A stretch of DNA of 56,768 nucleotides from a virus: the IMG/VR virus record IMGVR_UViG_3300047462_000407, positions 1 through 56,768 of that record. The stretch is one strand, 5' to 3'. Made by a program: the position numbers and the translations under genes. Positions 1 through 7,825 of this stretch are shown piece after piece. How positions within the stretch are numbered: position 1 is the stretch's first letter; each line of letters opens with the position of its first letter. The notes below the pieces were generated by a model. That model searched no databases. It saw only the letters and a list, made by a program, of their open reading frames with translations, and was not told the DNA's origin.

Positions 1-71
1 GATTATATTTTAATAATTTCAATTGGTTGTTTAAAGAATAATTACTATCATACACCAATTTTGCTATATCT
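1..71. repeat. Terminal direct repeat (left copy); circularisation overlap
   Basis: These 71 bases recur at 56698-56768 with a single mismatch at the tenth position (t here, g in the right copy). The repeat lies inside one minus-strand ART-like gene whose two parts become one protein when the ends are joined. I read it as the overlap of a circular molecule of about 56,697 bp rather than a biological terminal repeat. A true short terminal redundancy cannot be excluded. Confidence 0.85.
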
Positions 72-322
72 GTATCAAAGATTAGATATTTGTTGAGATT
101 TATTTTATTTCTTATTATATAATTTCCGTATTGTAACATATTTGGATTAAGCTGTGATTGCAAATCATAGGTCATATAGACACCTTTGCCATAGGTATCT
201 CCTTTGCCTGGAGAAAATCCATTGGATGCTATTGAATTAATTACATCGAGTGATTTGGTTCTGTGATATCCAATAGCAAGATTACCAATTACTTTTTCTG
301 TTAATATTTCAATATATCTCAT
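1..322 (-). CDS. ADP-ribosyltransferase-like protein, N-terminal part (continues at 56697)
   Basis: The ATG is at 320-322 and the reading frame is open to the window edge (107 codons). The protein begins MRYIEILTE, a short tag shared with other genes here. It then shows the ART-like signature GYHRT, GFSPG, and YGKGVYMTYDL, as in PARP/ART-like phage proteins. Across the circular join it continues at 56697-56209 with GLVFTGRQDGKV and NPSEQVQ repeats. The summed length (811 nt) is not a multiple of three, so there is a one-base frameshift, probably in a run of eight A near 56670-56677. A CTAAATA box lies 6 nt before the ATG. The ART fold is known from motif recognition; the target is unknown. 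Confidence 0.7.
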   Translation of the reverse strand, partial: MRYIEILTEKVIGNLAIGYHRTKSLDVINSIASNGFSPGKGDTYGKGVYMTYDLQSQLNPNMLQYGNYIIRNKINLNKYLIFDTDIAKLVYDSNYSLNNQLKLLKYN

Positions 323-328
323 AATACA

Positions 329-351
329 TATTTAGAAAAAATTTCTAAATA
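329..351. promoter_or_regulatory. Divergent palindromic CTAAATA boxes
   Basis: A 23-bp near-perfect inverted repeat, TATTTAG-n9-CTAAATA, sits between two divergent genes whose start codons are at 322 (minus) and 356 (plus). Each arm gives a T4-late-like CTAAATA box in the direction of one gene, 6 and 4 nt before the respective ATG. No Shine-Dalgarno sequence lies between. It could also be a dimeric operator. Confidence 0.45.
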
Positions 352-355
352 CTAT

Positions 356-661
356 ATGCGTATTTCAGAAATTTATAATGAATTAGAAACAAAAAACAAT
401 CATGCGCCTTATTATGTAAAGCATTTTGTGATTGATGGTGTAGATGTATTTAAAGTTTTTCAACAAGCACATGAAATTGCACTTGCAAGATTAAGTCGTG
501 ATAAAAAACATATAGTGGATATTTCTGTTTTACCAGAACATAGAAAAAGAAATATTGCAAAATCTCTTTATAATTACATTGAAAAATTTATTGGTCATAA
601 ATTAGAACCAAACCCTCATTTTCAAACTGATGATGGCAAAGCCTTTTGGAATCATAAATAA
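356..661 (+). CDS. Small GNAT-like acetyltransferase
   Basis: 101 aa. The segment DKKHIVDISVLPEHRKRNIAKSL resembles GNAT motif A, in which a beta strand leads into the acetyl-CoA pyrophosphate loop R/Q-x-x-G/N-x-A; here R-K-R-N-I-A. The protein is shorter than typical GNATs (about 140-150 aa) and may be minimal or partial. The N-terminus MRISEIYNE carries the shared tag. The start follows the CTAAATA box by 4 nt with no Shine-Dalgarno. Substrate unknown. Confidence 0.55.
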   Translation: MRISEIYNELETKNNHAPYYVKHFVIDGVDVFKVFQQAHEIALARLSRDKKHIVDISVLPEHRKRNIAKSLYNYIEKFIGHKLEPNPHFQTDDGKAFWNHK

Positions 662-684
662 GAATAAAAATAGGAGTTTTCATC

Positions 685-1017
685 ATGGGTTTCGATTCGA
701 ATTATCCAATATATCTTGGATTATCTAAAACCGCTTTTTCTGAATTACGTCTTCATGGAAGATTGCACAACGTAAGTAAAACAAAATTTACAGATTTAAT
801 GTCTATTGCTGAAGAAAATGCAAAAAAAGAAGCCAAAAAAGTTGGTGATGAAAAAGGCGTTGTTGTAAAATTTAACACGGTAGAATTATACAAACATCCA
901 GTATTTTTTGGAAATCTTTTTGATGATGTAATTGAAAGAATTTTTCAATTCATTGTTGGATTTTATGAAGTAGAAGTTATTGTAATTGTTGTAGATAACG
1001 GCGTAGAATATTGCTAA
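685..1017 (+). CDS. Hypothetical protein, possibly ART-like
   Basis: 110 aa preceded by a good AGGAG. The pattern YLGLSKTAFSELRLHGRL, then a helix with A-x-x-x-A-K-K, then V-V-V-K-F-N-T-V-E-L is weakly reminiscent of the KptA/ART fold (G-L/T-S-x-x-x...G-L...A...v-l-x-v). The resemblance is too weak to name a function. Downstream neighbour starts at the next base after the stop. It sits in a run of ART-like genes. Confidence 0.6.
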   Translation: MGFDSNYPIYLGLSKTAFSELRLHGRLHNVSKTKFTDLMSIAEENAKKEAKKVGDEKGVVVKFNTVELYKHPVFFGNLFDDVIERIFQFIVGFYEVEVIVIVVDNGVEYC

Positions 1018-1350
1018 ATGCGTCTCTCAGAATTATATGAAGGATTATATTATAGAGGAAATTCCTCTGGGCAAACTGCTTGTTTATCAGTTGCAAAAGG
1101 TGGTATTCCTTCCATGGTGTTTTTTAGCAACACTGGTGTATTAAACAATTCGGATAATATCACAGTTGCTATTGTTGCTACAACAAAAGTAAAAAAATTC
1201 ACTTCAAGCATTTATTCTCCATATATTGAAAAATCAGAAAAAGAAAAAATGATTGAAGTGAGAGCGAGTTTATGGAATTCGCCAATCAAACCAGATGCAA
1301 AAGAAATATTTAAAAAATATCCAGAATTTTTTAAACTGATTGATTTATAA
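1018..1350 (+). CDS. Tagged hypothetical protein
   Basis: 110 aa; the ATG follows the preceding TAA directly. The N-terminus MRLSELYE|G is one of the clearest examples of the shared short tag ending in Glu before a small residue. The rest begins with YYRGNSSGQTACLSVAKGG, where Y-R-G-x-S could be an ART strand with its Arg, but S and E motifs are not clear. Function unknown. Confidence 0.6.
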   Translation: MRLSELYEGLYYRGNSSGQTACLSVAKGGIPSMVFFSNTGVLNNSDNITVAIVATTKVKKFTSSIYSPYIEKSEKEKMIEVRASLWNSPIKPDAKEIFKKYPEFFKLIDL

Positions 1351-1374
1351 GGCAGAGAAAAAATATATCGTTAT

Positions 1375-2229
1375 TTGACAACAGATTTAAAATTACCTGT
1401 TGATGTATATAAGCATTTTTTTGGCGATATTCCAGAACAAAATGAAATAGATACTTCTGAACATACTGAAAAATTTAATGGTGCCACATTAATATTTCCA
1501 GAAAAAATGCGTGAAAGCAGAAGAAAAAATTTACTTGAAATGCTTCAAGAAGTTTATGACCATTTAAATTCTGTTGGTTTATCTAAATTATTTGATTGTG
1601 ATATTAGATTTGTCGATGTTGGTTTAAAATATGTTGGATTGTATTTTCCAGGCACAAAAGATATTAGAATTAAACCTAATGCAAATAATTCAAAACAAGT
1701 TGTTTTTACAGTTATACATGAATTTGGACACAAATTATATTTTGAATATTTAACTCCAAAAGAACTTACAGAAATAAAAGAAAAATTCAAAGAACTTGTT
1801 AATTCTGGACAAAGAATAATAGCAGAAATTGGGTTTTCAAAAAAAGCTGTTTTAAATCTTGAACCAGGAAATATATTAATTTACGGCGGTAAGAACAAAA
1901 AATATAAACAAATTAGTAGATTTGAAGTTGTTTCTATTATTGGTGATAAAGTAAAAATAAAACCAGAAAATGAAAATTATTTTTCTTTATCTGGACCATT
2001 ATTTGCATTTGTGCCACCAGAATGGAATTTAGAAAGTGAAAAAATCCCAAGCACAGATTCTTCTGATACTAAATTAAAATATGATACAATTTCTGACTCT
2101 TGGTTTCCAACAGCATATTCCATGAAAAATGTTGAAGAATGGTGGGCTGAAAATTTTGCATTTTTTGTTCTTAATCATATTAAAAACCAAGAAGTTCATG
2201 ATTTTTTTGCTAAATATATAATAAAATGA
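1375..2229 (+). CDS. Zinc metalloprotease-like protein (HEFGH)
   Basis: 284 aa from a TTG start; no in-frame ATG precedes it after an upstream stop, and no strong Shine-Dalgarno is seen. The zincin motif HEFGH lies at residues 115-119 (T-V-I-H-E-F-G-H-K-L). A likely third ligand is the Glu near residue 259 in EEWWAENFAFF, a gluzincin-style arrangement common in phage peptidases of unknown target. The central region has a beta-rich insert. The gene overlaps the next gene by 4 nt (ATGA). Confidence 0.75.
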   Translation: MTTDLKLPVDVYKHFFGDIPEQNEIDTSEHTEKFNGATLIFPEKMRESRRKNLLEMLQEVYDHLNSVGLSKLFDCDIRFVDVGLKYVGLYFPGTKDIRIKPNANNSKQVVFTVIHEFGHKLYFEYLTPKELTEIKEKFKELVNSGQRIIAEIGFSKKAVLNLEPGNILIYGGKNKKYKQISRFEVVSIIGDKVKIKPENENYFSLSGPLFAFVPPEWNLESEKIPSTDSSDTKLKYDTISDSWFPTAYSMKNVEEWWAENFAFFVLNHIKNQEVHDFFAKYIIK

Positions 2230-2837
2230 AATATATTCAAATATTTGAAAATGAATTACCAATGGATGATGCATCACGAATGCAAAGAGCCAAAGAAATG
2301 GGATTTGTTATTCCGGCATATCACGGAACAAATATGAAATTTGATGAATTTGATTTAGAAAAATCTAAAAGATTAAGTTCAAACGGTTTTGCTCCACATT
2401 TTGCAAGTAAAAAGCAAATGGATATGCAAAATTAAAAATAGAAAAAAATCAAAATCCTATTGTTCTTCATGTTTTATTAAGAATTAAAAATCCATATATA
2501 TATAAATGATTATGTTCACAAAATATCACCAGAAGAATATAAACAAATTGTTGGCAAATCTCCTGATTCAAATGAAGAATGTTACAGTGCATATGCATTA
2601 AGAGACTTATATTATAGTTGTAGAGATAATGGTATTAAAGACCAAAAGAAAATATGGATTATAATTTATAAAAAATTATCAGAACTTGGTTATGATTCTC
2701 TCACTGACCCAAAAACGCCAGGAGATTTTTCTTCTGGGTATTATCAAAAATATATAGTTTTAGACCCAAAAAATGTTCGCTCAATCAATGCAAGATTCGA
2801 CCCTGCTAAAAGCGAATCAAGAAATCTTATGGATTAA
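2226..2837 (+). pseudogene. Frameshifted ART-like protein
   Basis: The first frame (2226-2435) reads MKYIQIFE tag, then AYHGTNMKFDEFDLEKSK, the ART HGT strand, then stops. The +1 frame resumes at about 2428 (KIEKNQNPIVLHVLLRIKNPY) and stops near 2508. A third frame runs to 2837 with a conserved end (ELGYDSLTDP, YIVLDPKNVRSINA) typical of ART-PolyVal-like phage proteins. The pieces join into one protein of about 200 aa, so two single-base indels break it. Either a decaying gene or sequencing error; the first frame alone gives 69 aa. Confidence 0.7.
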
Positions 2838-2898
2838 AACAATTTGAGCACGAAAAAGAAATAACCACCAAAGAAAATGCTGTATATATTCAACGTAA

Positions 2899-3072
2899 TT
2901 ATTTTTGAAATTTATTAAATCCGTTTTCATCCAACGCAATTCCGCGATGCTTGAGAATTTCTATTGCCATACTTTTTAATGCAGTTTGAATAGATATACT
3001 AAGACCAGAACCACCTATTGGTTGGTTTGCCCAATATTGTATTTTGTCTTCTGACAATGGTTTATCTGACAA
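2899..3072 (-). CDS. Small hypothetical protein
   Basis: 57 aa from an in-frame TTG; no ATG is available after the upstream in-frame stop. The N-terminus includes a 15-bp tandem duplication encoding D-K-P-L-S twice. The body LSISIQTALKSMAIEILKHRG looks like a helical protein. It lies just downstream of the 3092-3322 gene in the same direction. It may be the 3' part of a longer gene. Confidence 0.4.
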   Translation of the reverse strand: MSDKPLSEDKIQYWANQPIGGSGLSISIQTALKSMAIEILKHRGIALDENGFNKFQK

Positions 3073-3091
3073 TGGTTTATCTTCATATTTG

Positions 3092-3322
3092 TCAAGGCAC
3101 TATCAAAGCCAAAGTTTCTATTTCTTCTTTTTCTTTACGTTTTAATTCATAATCTTTTAATGAACATTCTGGTCCACAATATTCAGAACCATCGCCACCA
3201 AAATACATATCACTGAAATATAATGGTGCCCAAAATGGTTTGTTATAAGGATGTTGTCTTTGAATAAATGAATGTTCAATAGACTCACATTCAATTCCAC
3301 ACACTTTACATTTACAAATCAT
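3092..3322 (-). CDS. Small zinc-binding protein
   Basis: 76 aa. C-K-C-K-V-C-G-I-E-C near the N-terminus and C-G-P-E-C in the middle make a likely four-Cys zinc site. An acidic/basic helical tail follows. The start overlaps the stop of the upstream zinc-ribbon gene (ATGA, 3319-3322), indicating translational coupling. Function unknown. Confidence 0.65.
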   Translation of the reverse strand: MICKCKVCGIECESIEHSFIQRQHPYNKPFWAPLYFSDMYFGGDGSEYCGPECSLKDYELKRKEKEEIETLALIVP

Positions 3323-3489
3323 TGTGCAGGAACCGCCGCAACTTCATTGCATTCATCACAAACAGCAGCAAGCATGTATTTTTTTGAATTACCAACATCA
3401 ACATATCGATAAGCAAAAGTTGTAGAAACTAATTTTTCACAATATGGACAAATTGCCTTACTTTTATTTCCAGGCGCAAAATTCAACAT
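3319..3489 (-). CDS. Zinc-ribbon protein
   Basis: 56 aa starting at the ATG at 3487-3489, chosen because GAGGA lies just upstream. CPYC at the N-terminus and CDEC near the C-terminus form a zinc ribbon; a beta-rich middle carries the conserved-looking YRYVDVGNSKKYMLAAVC. First gene of a two-gene coupled unit with 3092-3322. Likely nucleic-acid or protein binding, not assignable further. Confidence 0.7.
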   Translation of the reverse strand: MLNFAPGNKSKAICPYCEKLVSTTFAYRYVDVGNSKKYMLAAVCDECNEVAAVPAQ

Positions 3490-3500
3490 ATTTTTCCTCA

Positions 3501-3528
3501 TTGACAAATATAAAAATTATGATATACA
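3501..3528 (+). promoter_or_regulatory. Sigma70-type promoter
   Basis: TTGACA (3501-3506), 16-bp spacer, TATACA (3523-3528), pointing toward the small gene at 3564. A TAAATA also lies a few bases downstream. Confidence 0.6.
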
Positions 3529-3563
3529 AAATAAATACTTCTGTCAATTTAAAGGATTCAAAC

Positions 3564-3737
3564 ATGAGAAAGAAACGAAATCTCATTGCTTTGGCAATGA
3601 TATCAAATCCTCTTTTTCGAAATAAGGTTGAAAAATCTACTTTCGAAAAAACAGTAAAACAAGACCAGTGTGGCATCGTAAAGCCAAACATAAAAAAGAC
3701 CGTTTTTTACCAAATGACGGTCTTTTTTCTTGCCTAA
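3564..3737 (+). CDS. Small basic protein
   Basis: 57 aa beginning MRKKRNLIALAM; start chosen for AAAGGA 8 nt upstream rather than the longer upstream extension. The start (R-K-x-R-N-x-x-x-A-x-x-M...F-R...K) resembles a family of short basic phage proteins of unknown role. The last codons overlap a terminator hairpin, so the final residues IKKTVFYQMTVFFLA are likely just read-through of the hairpin. Confidence 0.5.
   Translation: MRKKRNLIALAMISNPLFRNKVEKSTFEKTVKQDQCGIVKPNIKKTVFYQMTVFFLA
3692..3728 (+). terminator. Rho-independent terminator
   Basis: AAAAAAGACCG, 15-nt loop, CGGTCTTTTTT. Lies at the 3' end of the 3564 gene and is symmetrical enough to work in both directions. Confidence 0.8.
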
Positions 3738-3764
3738 TTTTTGATTCCATCATATAGAAATTTT

Positions 3765-4061
3765 ATGAAAATAGAAAATTTGAAATATTATTTTGCTGAT
3801 TTACAAGCCAAATTTATTTGGCATTTCCTTCCAAATCTTTTGGAAGAATGCAAATGCGGAAAACCAGCGCAATGGGCATATATGCCAGCAGACAATGCTG
3901 ATGGAAATTATTGTGATGATTGCGTGCCAAGAGGATGCAATTGTAATAATATAGAATTTGATGACAAAAGCGAAAATGCCGAACAGCACAAAGACGAAAA
4001 AAGTAGATTGTTGCCCTGTTGTGAATATTGGTATGATGAATATGGATGGAACAAATTATAA
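3765..4061 (+). CDS. Cysteine-rich zinc-binding protein
   Basis: 98 aa from ATG 3765 (a TATAGAAA box is 4 nt upstream). C-K-C-G-K-P-A-Q-W-A-Y-M-P-A, Y-C-D-D-C-V-P-R-G-C-N-C and a C-terminal C-C-E-Y-W cover up to nine cysteines, a compact zinc domain of a type frequent in phage genomes. Its end overlaps the convergent RRF gene by 6 nt. Function unknown. Confidence 0.65.
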   Translation: MKIENLKYYFADLQAKFIWHFLPNLLEECKCGKPAQWAYMPADNADGNYCDDCVPRGCNCNNIEFDDKSENAEQHKDEKSRLLPCCEYWYDEYGWNKL

Positions 4062-4571
4062 TCCAGTAATATCTTTTATCTTTTTTTCTAATAAATTTTC
4101 TACTTGTTTTGTATATGAATTAGTAATATTTTGTAGTTTTTCTATTTCTTTAAATTCGATATCTTTACTTAGTGATTGAAATTTAATTTCTGTTATTTTA
4201 TTTTGCCTCACATGTCTTATGGCAATCTTAGCTTCTTCGGAAATTTTCTTTGCAATTTTGGATAATTCATTTCGTCTTTCTTCCGTGACCATTGGAACAG
4301 GAACACGAATTAAATGTCCATCTTGAAAAGGATTAAATCCTAATCCACAATCTCGTACAGCCACAATAATAGCACTTATCATGCTTTTGTCCCATGGTTG
4401 TATAACAATCATTCTTGTATCATTTGCTAATATAGAAGCTACCGAATTTAATTTTAATTTTTGGTCATGATAATTAATAACAACCTTGTTTAATATATTT
4501 GGATTGGCGCGAATCGTTATATTTTCAAAATCTTTTATAATTGAATTAATAACATTTTGAAAATCAATCAA
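4056..4571 (-). CDS. frr: Ribosome recycling factor homolog
   Basis: 171 aa (bacterial RRF about 185). The TTG start at 4571 is preceded by GGGAGAG and overlaps the upstream TGA as TTGA. Family landmarks are in order: I-R-A-N-P for the canonical I-R-T-G-R/S-A-x-P; Y-x-x-x-x-L-x-x-V-A-S-I; the hallmark I-Q-P-W-D-K-S; L-G-F-N-P-x-x-D-G-x-x-I-R-V-P-V-P; T-E-E-R-R-x-E-L-x-K; and E-E-A-K-I-A-I-R-H-V-R. RRF together with EF-G splits post-termination ribosomes. The N-terminal helix appears a little short and the usual TGRA is RANP, so activity is not certain. RRF is rarely reported in phages. Confidence 0.9.
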   Translation of the reverse strand: MIDFQNVINSIIKDFENITIRANPNILNKVVINYHDQKLKLNSVASILANDTRMIVIQPWDKSMISAIIVAVRDCGLGFNPFQDGHLIRVPVPMVTEERRNELSKIAKKISEEAKIAIRHVRQNKITEIKFQSLSKDIEFKEIEKLQNITNSYTKQVENLLEKKIKDITGL

Positions 4572-4957
4572 TAAACTCTCCCTAATGAATCGAAATTTGT
4601 TTGCGGTAAGACAACTATTTTCACTTTTGCAACACCATTGTTTATAAAATCCAAACATTTTGCTGCACTCAAACTCAAATCTATAATGCGAGATTTAACA
4701 AATGGTCCAACATCATTTACTTTAACGATAACTGATGAACCATTGCGTAAATTAATTACTTTAATCATTGTACCTAATGGTAATGTCCTGCTTGCAGCAG
4801 TTAATAAATTTGGTTGATATATTTCACCACTAGCTGTTTTTCTACCATTTTCATATTTTGAATAATATGAAGCATATCCAACTTGCTCTGTGATTTGATT
4901 AGCATATACCTTGATAGGCATGGCAAGCACACATAGTGCTACTATTAGTTTACGCAT
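4568..4957 (-). CDS. RlpA-like double-psi beta-barrel exported protein
   Basis: 129 aa from MRKLIVALCVLAM (AAAGGA upstream). A signal peptide of about 19 residues ends V-Y-A. The body matches RlpA-like lytic transglycosylase/expansin barrels: G-x-A-S-Y-Y-S...R-K-T-A-S-G-E-x-Y...T-A-A-S-R-T-L-P-L-G-T...V-K-V-N-D-V-G-P-F...I-I-D-L-S-x-x-A-A. Known members bind or cleave peptidoglycan in the periplasm. It probably helps wall remodelling or lysis. Translationally coupled to the RRF gene downstream. Confidence 0.85.
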   Translation of the reverse strand: MRKLIVALCVLAMPIKVYANQITEQVGYASYYSKYENGRKTASGEIYQPNLLTAASRTLPLGTMIKVINLRNGSSVIVKVNDVGPFVKSRIIDLSLSAAKCLDFINNGVAKVKIVVLPQTNFDSLGRVY

Positions 4958-5143
4958 CTGAGTTTTTCCTTTCAAAAACTGCGTTATTATCAAGAAAGAT
5001 TCTTGATTTTTATTTCAATGTCTGAACGACCCATAATGCGCCGAACAAAAAAATGCCTTTTGTTTAAGGCAGAGATATTCCTTTCATTGTTATGTTTAAC
5101 ATAAACATAATGTTTCTGTCAATATTTAGGAAGTTGTTAGATA

Positions 5144-5782
5144 TCAATACTTTGCTTGAAATTCATTGTGAAATATATGACCAGGAAAATCATAATCACG
5201 AAACGACATATCCCAGATTTTTTCAACACCAGAAAATAATGGCGTTGGTAATTCTTCTTGTTTTGAAATCACAAGCAATTCAGATGCTTTTTCTGGTTCC
5301 ATGATTTTTGGTTCACCATGTGCATAACCATGAACGTAAAGCGTAACATATTGATTGTTTGGAAAAAAATCATCCGTGACAATTGGCATGATTTCAGCAT
5401 CTTCCAATACCATACCAATTTCTTCCATCACTTCCCGAACAGCACATTCAATAATGGTTTCACCCAAATCAATTTTGCCTCCAGGTAATGCCCATTCACC
5501 AGCACCATGACTGCCTTGACGTTTCATCAAAACATAACCGTTTTTGGTATTCACACAAACACCAACACCAACACGCACATGTTGTGTTTGATGTTCTTCT
5601 GGAATTTCTATACAAAGCATTTGTGAAATTAGAAAATCGGGTTTGTTTTCTTCAACAGATTTTAAAAATGAACCGCGTGCTTCATCTTCGTTATGTGCAC
5701 GACGATAACCAACCATCGAACTCAATATGGATTGATTACCTGAGTCTTTTTTTAAAGAAACCGACAAAGCATAAAGTCGCAT
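5144..5782 (-). CDS. NUDIX hydrolase with N-terminal extension
   Basis: 212 aa from MRLYALSV (GGAGA upstream; the longer frame upstream lacks a ribosome site). A Nudix box is clear: G-G-K-I-D-L-G-E-T...A-V-R-E-V-M-E-E-I-G, followed by the usual beta-rich end. The first 75 residues form a separate unknown domain. Nudix enzymes cleave nucleoside diphosphates linked to another moiety; substrate not deducible. A TTGACA with TAATAT at about 16 bp precedes the gene on the minus strand. Confidence 0.85.
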   Translation of the reverse strand: MRLYALSVSLKKDSGNQSILSSMVGYRRAHNEDEARGSFLKSVEENKPDFLISQMLCIEIPEEHQTQHVRVGVGVCVNTKNGYVLMKRQGSHGAGEWALPGGKIDLGETIIECAVREVMEEIGMVLEDAEIMPIVTDDFFPNNQYVTLYVHGYAHGEPKIMEPEKASELLVISKQEELPTPLFSGVEKIWDMSFRDYDFPGHIFHNEFQAKY

Positions 5783-5848
5783 AATTATATCTCCATTCAT
5801 TACTATATTACCACAAATAAATATCATGTCAATTATTGTAAAATTTTC

Positions 5849-5856
5849 TATAAATA
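5849..5856 (+). promoter_or_regulatory. T4-late-like promoter box TATAAATA
   Basis: Exact T4 late -10 consensus TATAAATA, 22 nt before the neck protein start. Confidence 0.55.
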
Positions 5857-5878
5857 AATTAAATATTGGAATATTAAA

Positions 5879-6643
5879 ATGACACAAATGTCAAAACGTG
5901 CATTACTTATTGAAGAAATAAAAATCAGATTGGGCGATGGAATTATAACTTTAGAATTAGACCCAAAACATTATAATTATGCCGTTACTGCCTCAATTCA
6001 GAGATATCGCCAGACTTCTTCCAATGCCACTGAGCAGTCATTTTTGTTTATGGATGTGCAACCAGACCAAGCAATTTATACCCTACCAGATGAAGTACAG
6101 GAAGTTTATAAAGTATTGCGTAGAGGGACTGGTGGTTCTGCTGGGGGTGTACAGACAGACCCATTTTCTTTAGGTTTTATTAACAACCTTTATTTAATGC
6201 AAAATCCTGGTGGATTAGGTACAACTGGTGCTGGCACGATGGCAACATATGATTTGGCTGTTGGTTTCCAAAATGTTGCTGGTAGATTATTTGGTAGGGA
6301 TGTTAATTTTGCATGGAATCCTTCTACAAAGCGTTTAAATTTATTTCGTAAATTTAATTGTGTAGAACAAATTGCTTTGGAAGTTTACAATGTAAAACCT
6401 GAAGAAAGTTTATTAAACGACCCTTACGCACAACCATGGGTTCGTGATTATGCAACAAGTGTTTGTAAATTAATTATGGGTGAAGCACGTTCAAAATTTG
6501 GAAGTCTTGGTTCACCAAATGGTGGTATTACATTAAATGGTGATGCTTTAAAAACAGAAGCATTGGCTGAAATGCAACGCTTGGATAAAGAAGTGATGGA
6601 TAATTTAGATGCGCGTATGGGTAGTCCTTTTGTAATTGGATAA
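5879..6643 (+). CDS. 13: Neck protein, T4 gp13-like
   Basis: 254 aa. The N-terminus L-I-E-E-I-K-I-R-L-G-D-G-I-I-T-L-E-L and the tyrosine-rich helix AVTASIQRYRQ correspond to the start of T4-like gp13 neck proteins. The internal YTLPDEVQEVYKVLR and C-terminal W-V-R-D-Y-A-T-S-V-C-K...G-E-A-R-S-K-F followed by G-D-A-L-K-T-E-A fit marine T4-like homologs. In T4, gp13 and gp14 close the filled head and form the tail-docking site. Isolated from the other head genes here. A late promoter box lies upstream. Confidence 0.75.
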   Translation: MTQMSKRALLIEEIKIRLGDGIITLELDPKHYNYAVTASIQRYRQTSSNATEQSFLFMDVQPDQAIYTLPDEVQEVYKVLRRGTGGSAGGVQTDPFSLGFINNLYLMQNPGGLGTTGAGTMATYDLAVGFQNVAGRLFGRDVNFAWNPSTKRLNLFRKFNCVEQIALEVYNVKPEESLLNDPYAQPWVRDYATSVCKLIMGEARSKFGSLGSPNGGITLNGDALKTEALAEMQRLDKEVMDNLDARMGSPFVIG

Positions 6644-6650
6644 TGCTCTT

Positions 6651-6872
6651 TTAATAATTTGATAATTTATCTATACAAGATTCAATAAGTTGGATGGCTG
6701 TCCAACCATCAACTGTTGGAGTATCCAATCCTACAATGTAAAAATCACACTGATATGTTGATGCAGAAATTCCAATTATTGTGCCATACTGTCCATCAAG
6801 ATTTGGGTCAGTTGTGCGACGAATAATAATTCGTGTATTTGGCGCAAAATTTTGTTTAAGTTTTCCAGACAT
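6651..6872 (-). CDS. Hypothetical protein, SH3-like
   Basis: 73 aa: beta-rich with NTRIIIRRTTDPNLDGQYGTIIGI, a pattern like short KOW/SH3-type barrels (G-x-x-G-x-I). Last gene of a minus-strand trio with 6885 and 7127. Function unknown. Confidence 0.6.
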   Translation of the reverse strand: MSGKLKQNFAPNTRIIIRRTTDPNLDGQYGTIIGISASTYQCDFYIVGLDTPTVDGWTAIQLIESCIDKLSNY

Positions 6873-6884
6873 TTTTATTATCTA

Positions 6885-7124
6885 TCATGATTTTGTAAAA
6901 TGATGCAAGATTATATTTTTATCTTTTTCATTTGGTTTTTTGTTTAAAGTGTATGAATAACCAGTGATAATAAGTTTACCTTCTTCAAAATAGCAATTAC
7001 CCGCGCCAACTACATCTGCTATGTCAATATTATTTATTTGAAGCAAATCTGAATGATTTCGTGCTTCATTAAAAATAATCACGTCATTATACATGCCGTT
7101 AAAAAAAGTAATATATTTTGCCAT
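6885..7124 (-). CDS. Hypothetical protein
   Basis: 79 aa, MAKYITFFNGMYNDVIIFNEARNHSDL..., no recognised domain. It follows the 7127 gene with 2 nt spacing, so it is co-transcribed. Confidence 0.6.
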   Translation of the reverse strand: MAKYITFFNGMYNDVIIFNEARNHSDLLQINNIDIADVVGAGNCYFEEGKLIITGYSYTLNKKPNEKDKNIILHHFTKS

Positions 7125-7126
7125 TT

Positions 7127-7570
7127 TTATCCTCCGTAAATAATATCAGCGCCCATTTCGATAACGGCACTCGCTAATGCAGACAACCGTTGAATATTTT
7201 TATTCAAGTAACCATCAGAAATACCGCAATCAAAAACAGTTGGACCATTTTCGTTTTTATGTTTTGTGGTTTCAAATCCAACAATTGGTTGTTTGCCGAT
7301 ATTTGCACGCAACCATGCAACACAACGTGCTTGGAATTCTTTGGCATTCATATGAAAATGGTCTTCAATCAATTCAATATTGAGTGCTGCCAAAACAATT
7401 CGCATATTACGATTTGTCAAATTCACATCCAAAACTGGATTATAATCGGGGTTTGGTGTGCCTTCCAAATCAGAAAGTTCAGAATAAATTTCAGGCTCCA
7501 AAACGTTGAAAGAATAAACAGGCGTAAATGTTTTATCAACAAGCTTTGCACCATAAATCGAAATCGACAT
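7127..7570 (-). CDS. Hypothetical protein
   Basis: 147 aa with no clear family. The central segment EDHFHMNAKEFQARCVAWLRAN could be a metal-binding or helical region. AAAGGG lies upstream and a strong promoter at 7599-7626 drives this three-gene unit. Confidence 0.65.
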   Translation of the reverse strand: MSISIYGAKLVDKTFTPVYSFNVLEPEIYSELSDLEGTPNPDYNPVLDVNLTNRNMRIVLAALNIELIEDHFHMNAKEFQARCVAWLRANIGKQPIVGFETTKHKNENGPTVFDCGISDGYLNKNIQRLSALASAVIEMGADIIYGG

Positions 7571-7598
7571 TTATAAAATCCCTTTATATGATAAGGGA

Positions 7599-7626
7599 AT
7601 TGTATCATATAAAATTAATTTGTCAA
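7599..7626 (-). promoter_or_regulatory. Sigma70-type promoter
   Basis: On the minus strand TTGACA (7626-7621), 16-bp spacer, TACAAT (7604-7599). Drives the 7570-6651 unit. Confidence 0.7.
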
Positions 7627-7643
7627 GTTTTTAAATTTAGTTA

Positions 7644-7674
7644 TTGACATTCATTTTCGAATCATTTATAAATA
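7644..7674 (+). promoter_or_regulatory. Sigma70-type promoter upstream of tRNAs
   Basis: TTGACA (7644-7649), 17-bp spacer, TATAAA(TA) (7667-7674). It leads into a possible 19-codon ORF (7680-7739) whose ATG is 5 nt after the box, then a hairpin at 7754-7780, then tRNA-Glu and tRNA-Asp. Confidence 0.7.
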
Positions 7675-7753
7675 GGTTTATGAGCACAATTCATACACAA
7701 CCTGAACGAGATACTGAAGAACGTTTCTTTCTTCGGTAAACTTGCGCGTGTAA

Positions 7754-7780
7754 AGTTTGCCTTGGATTTTAAGGCAAACT
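7754..7780 (+). other. Ten-base-pair hairpin in the tRNA leader
   Basis: AGTTTGCCTT, 7-nt loop, AAGGCAAACT. There is no U-run, so it is not a plain terminator. It may be a processing signal between the promoter at 7644 and the tRNA genes. Confidence 0.45.
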
Positions 7781-7825
7781 ATGGAATTGAAAACCCAAAA
7801 AATACCTTAAAATTCGCTAAAATAT

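Noticed and set aside
7680-7739. 19-codon ORF after the 7644 promoter
   Set aside because: The ATG is placed 5 nt after the -10 box, but the product is too short to support; the promoter is more simply explained by the tRNA genes.
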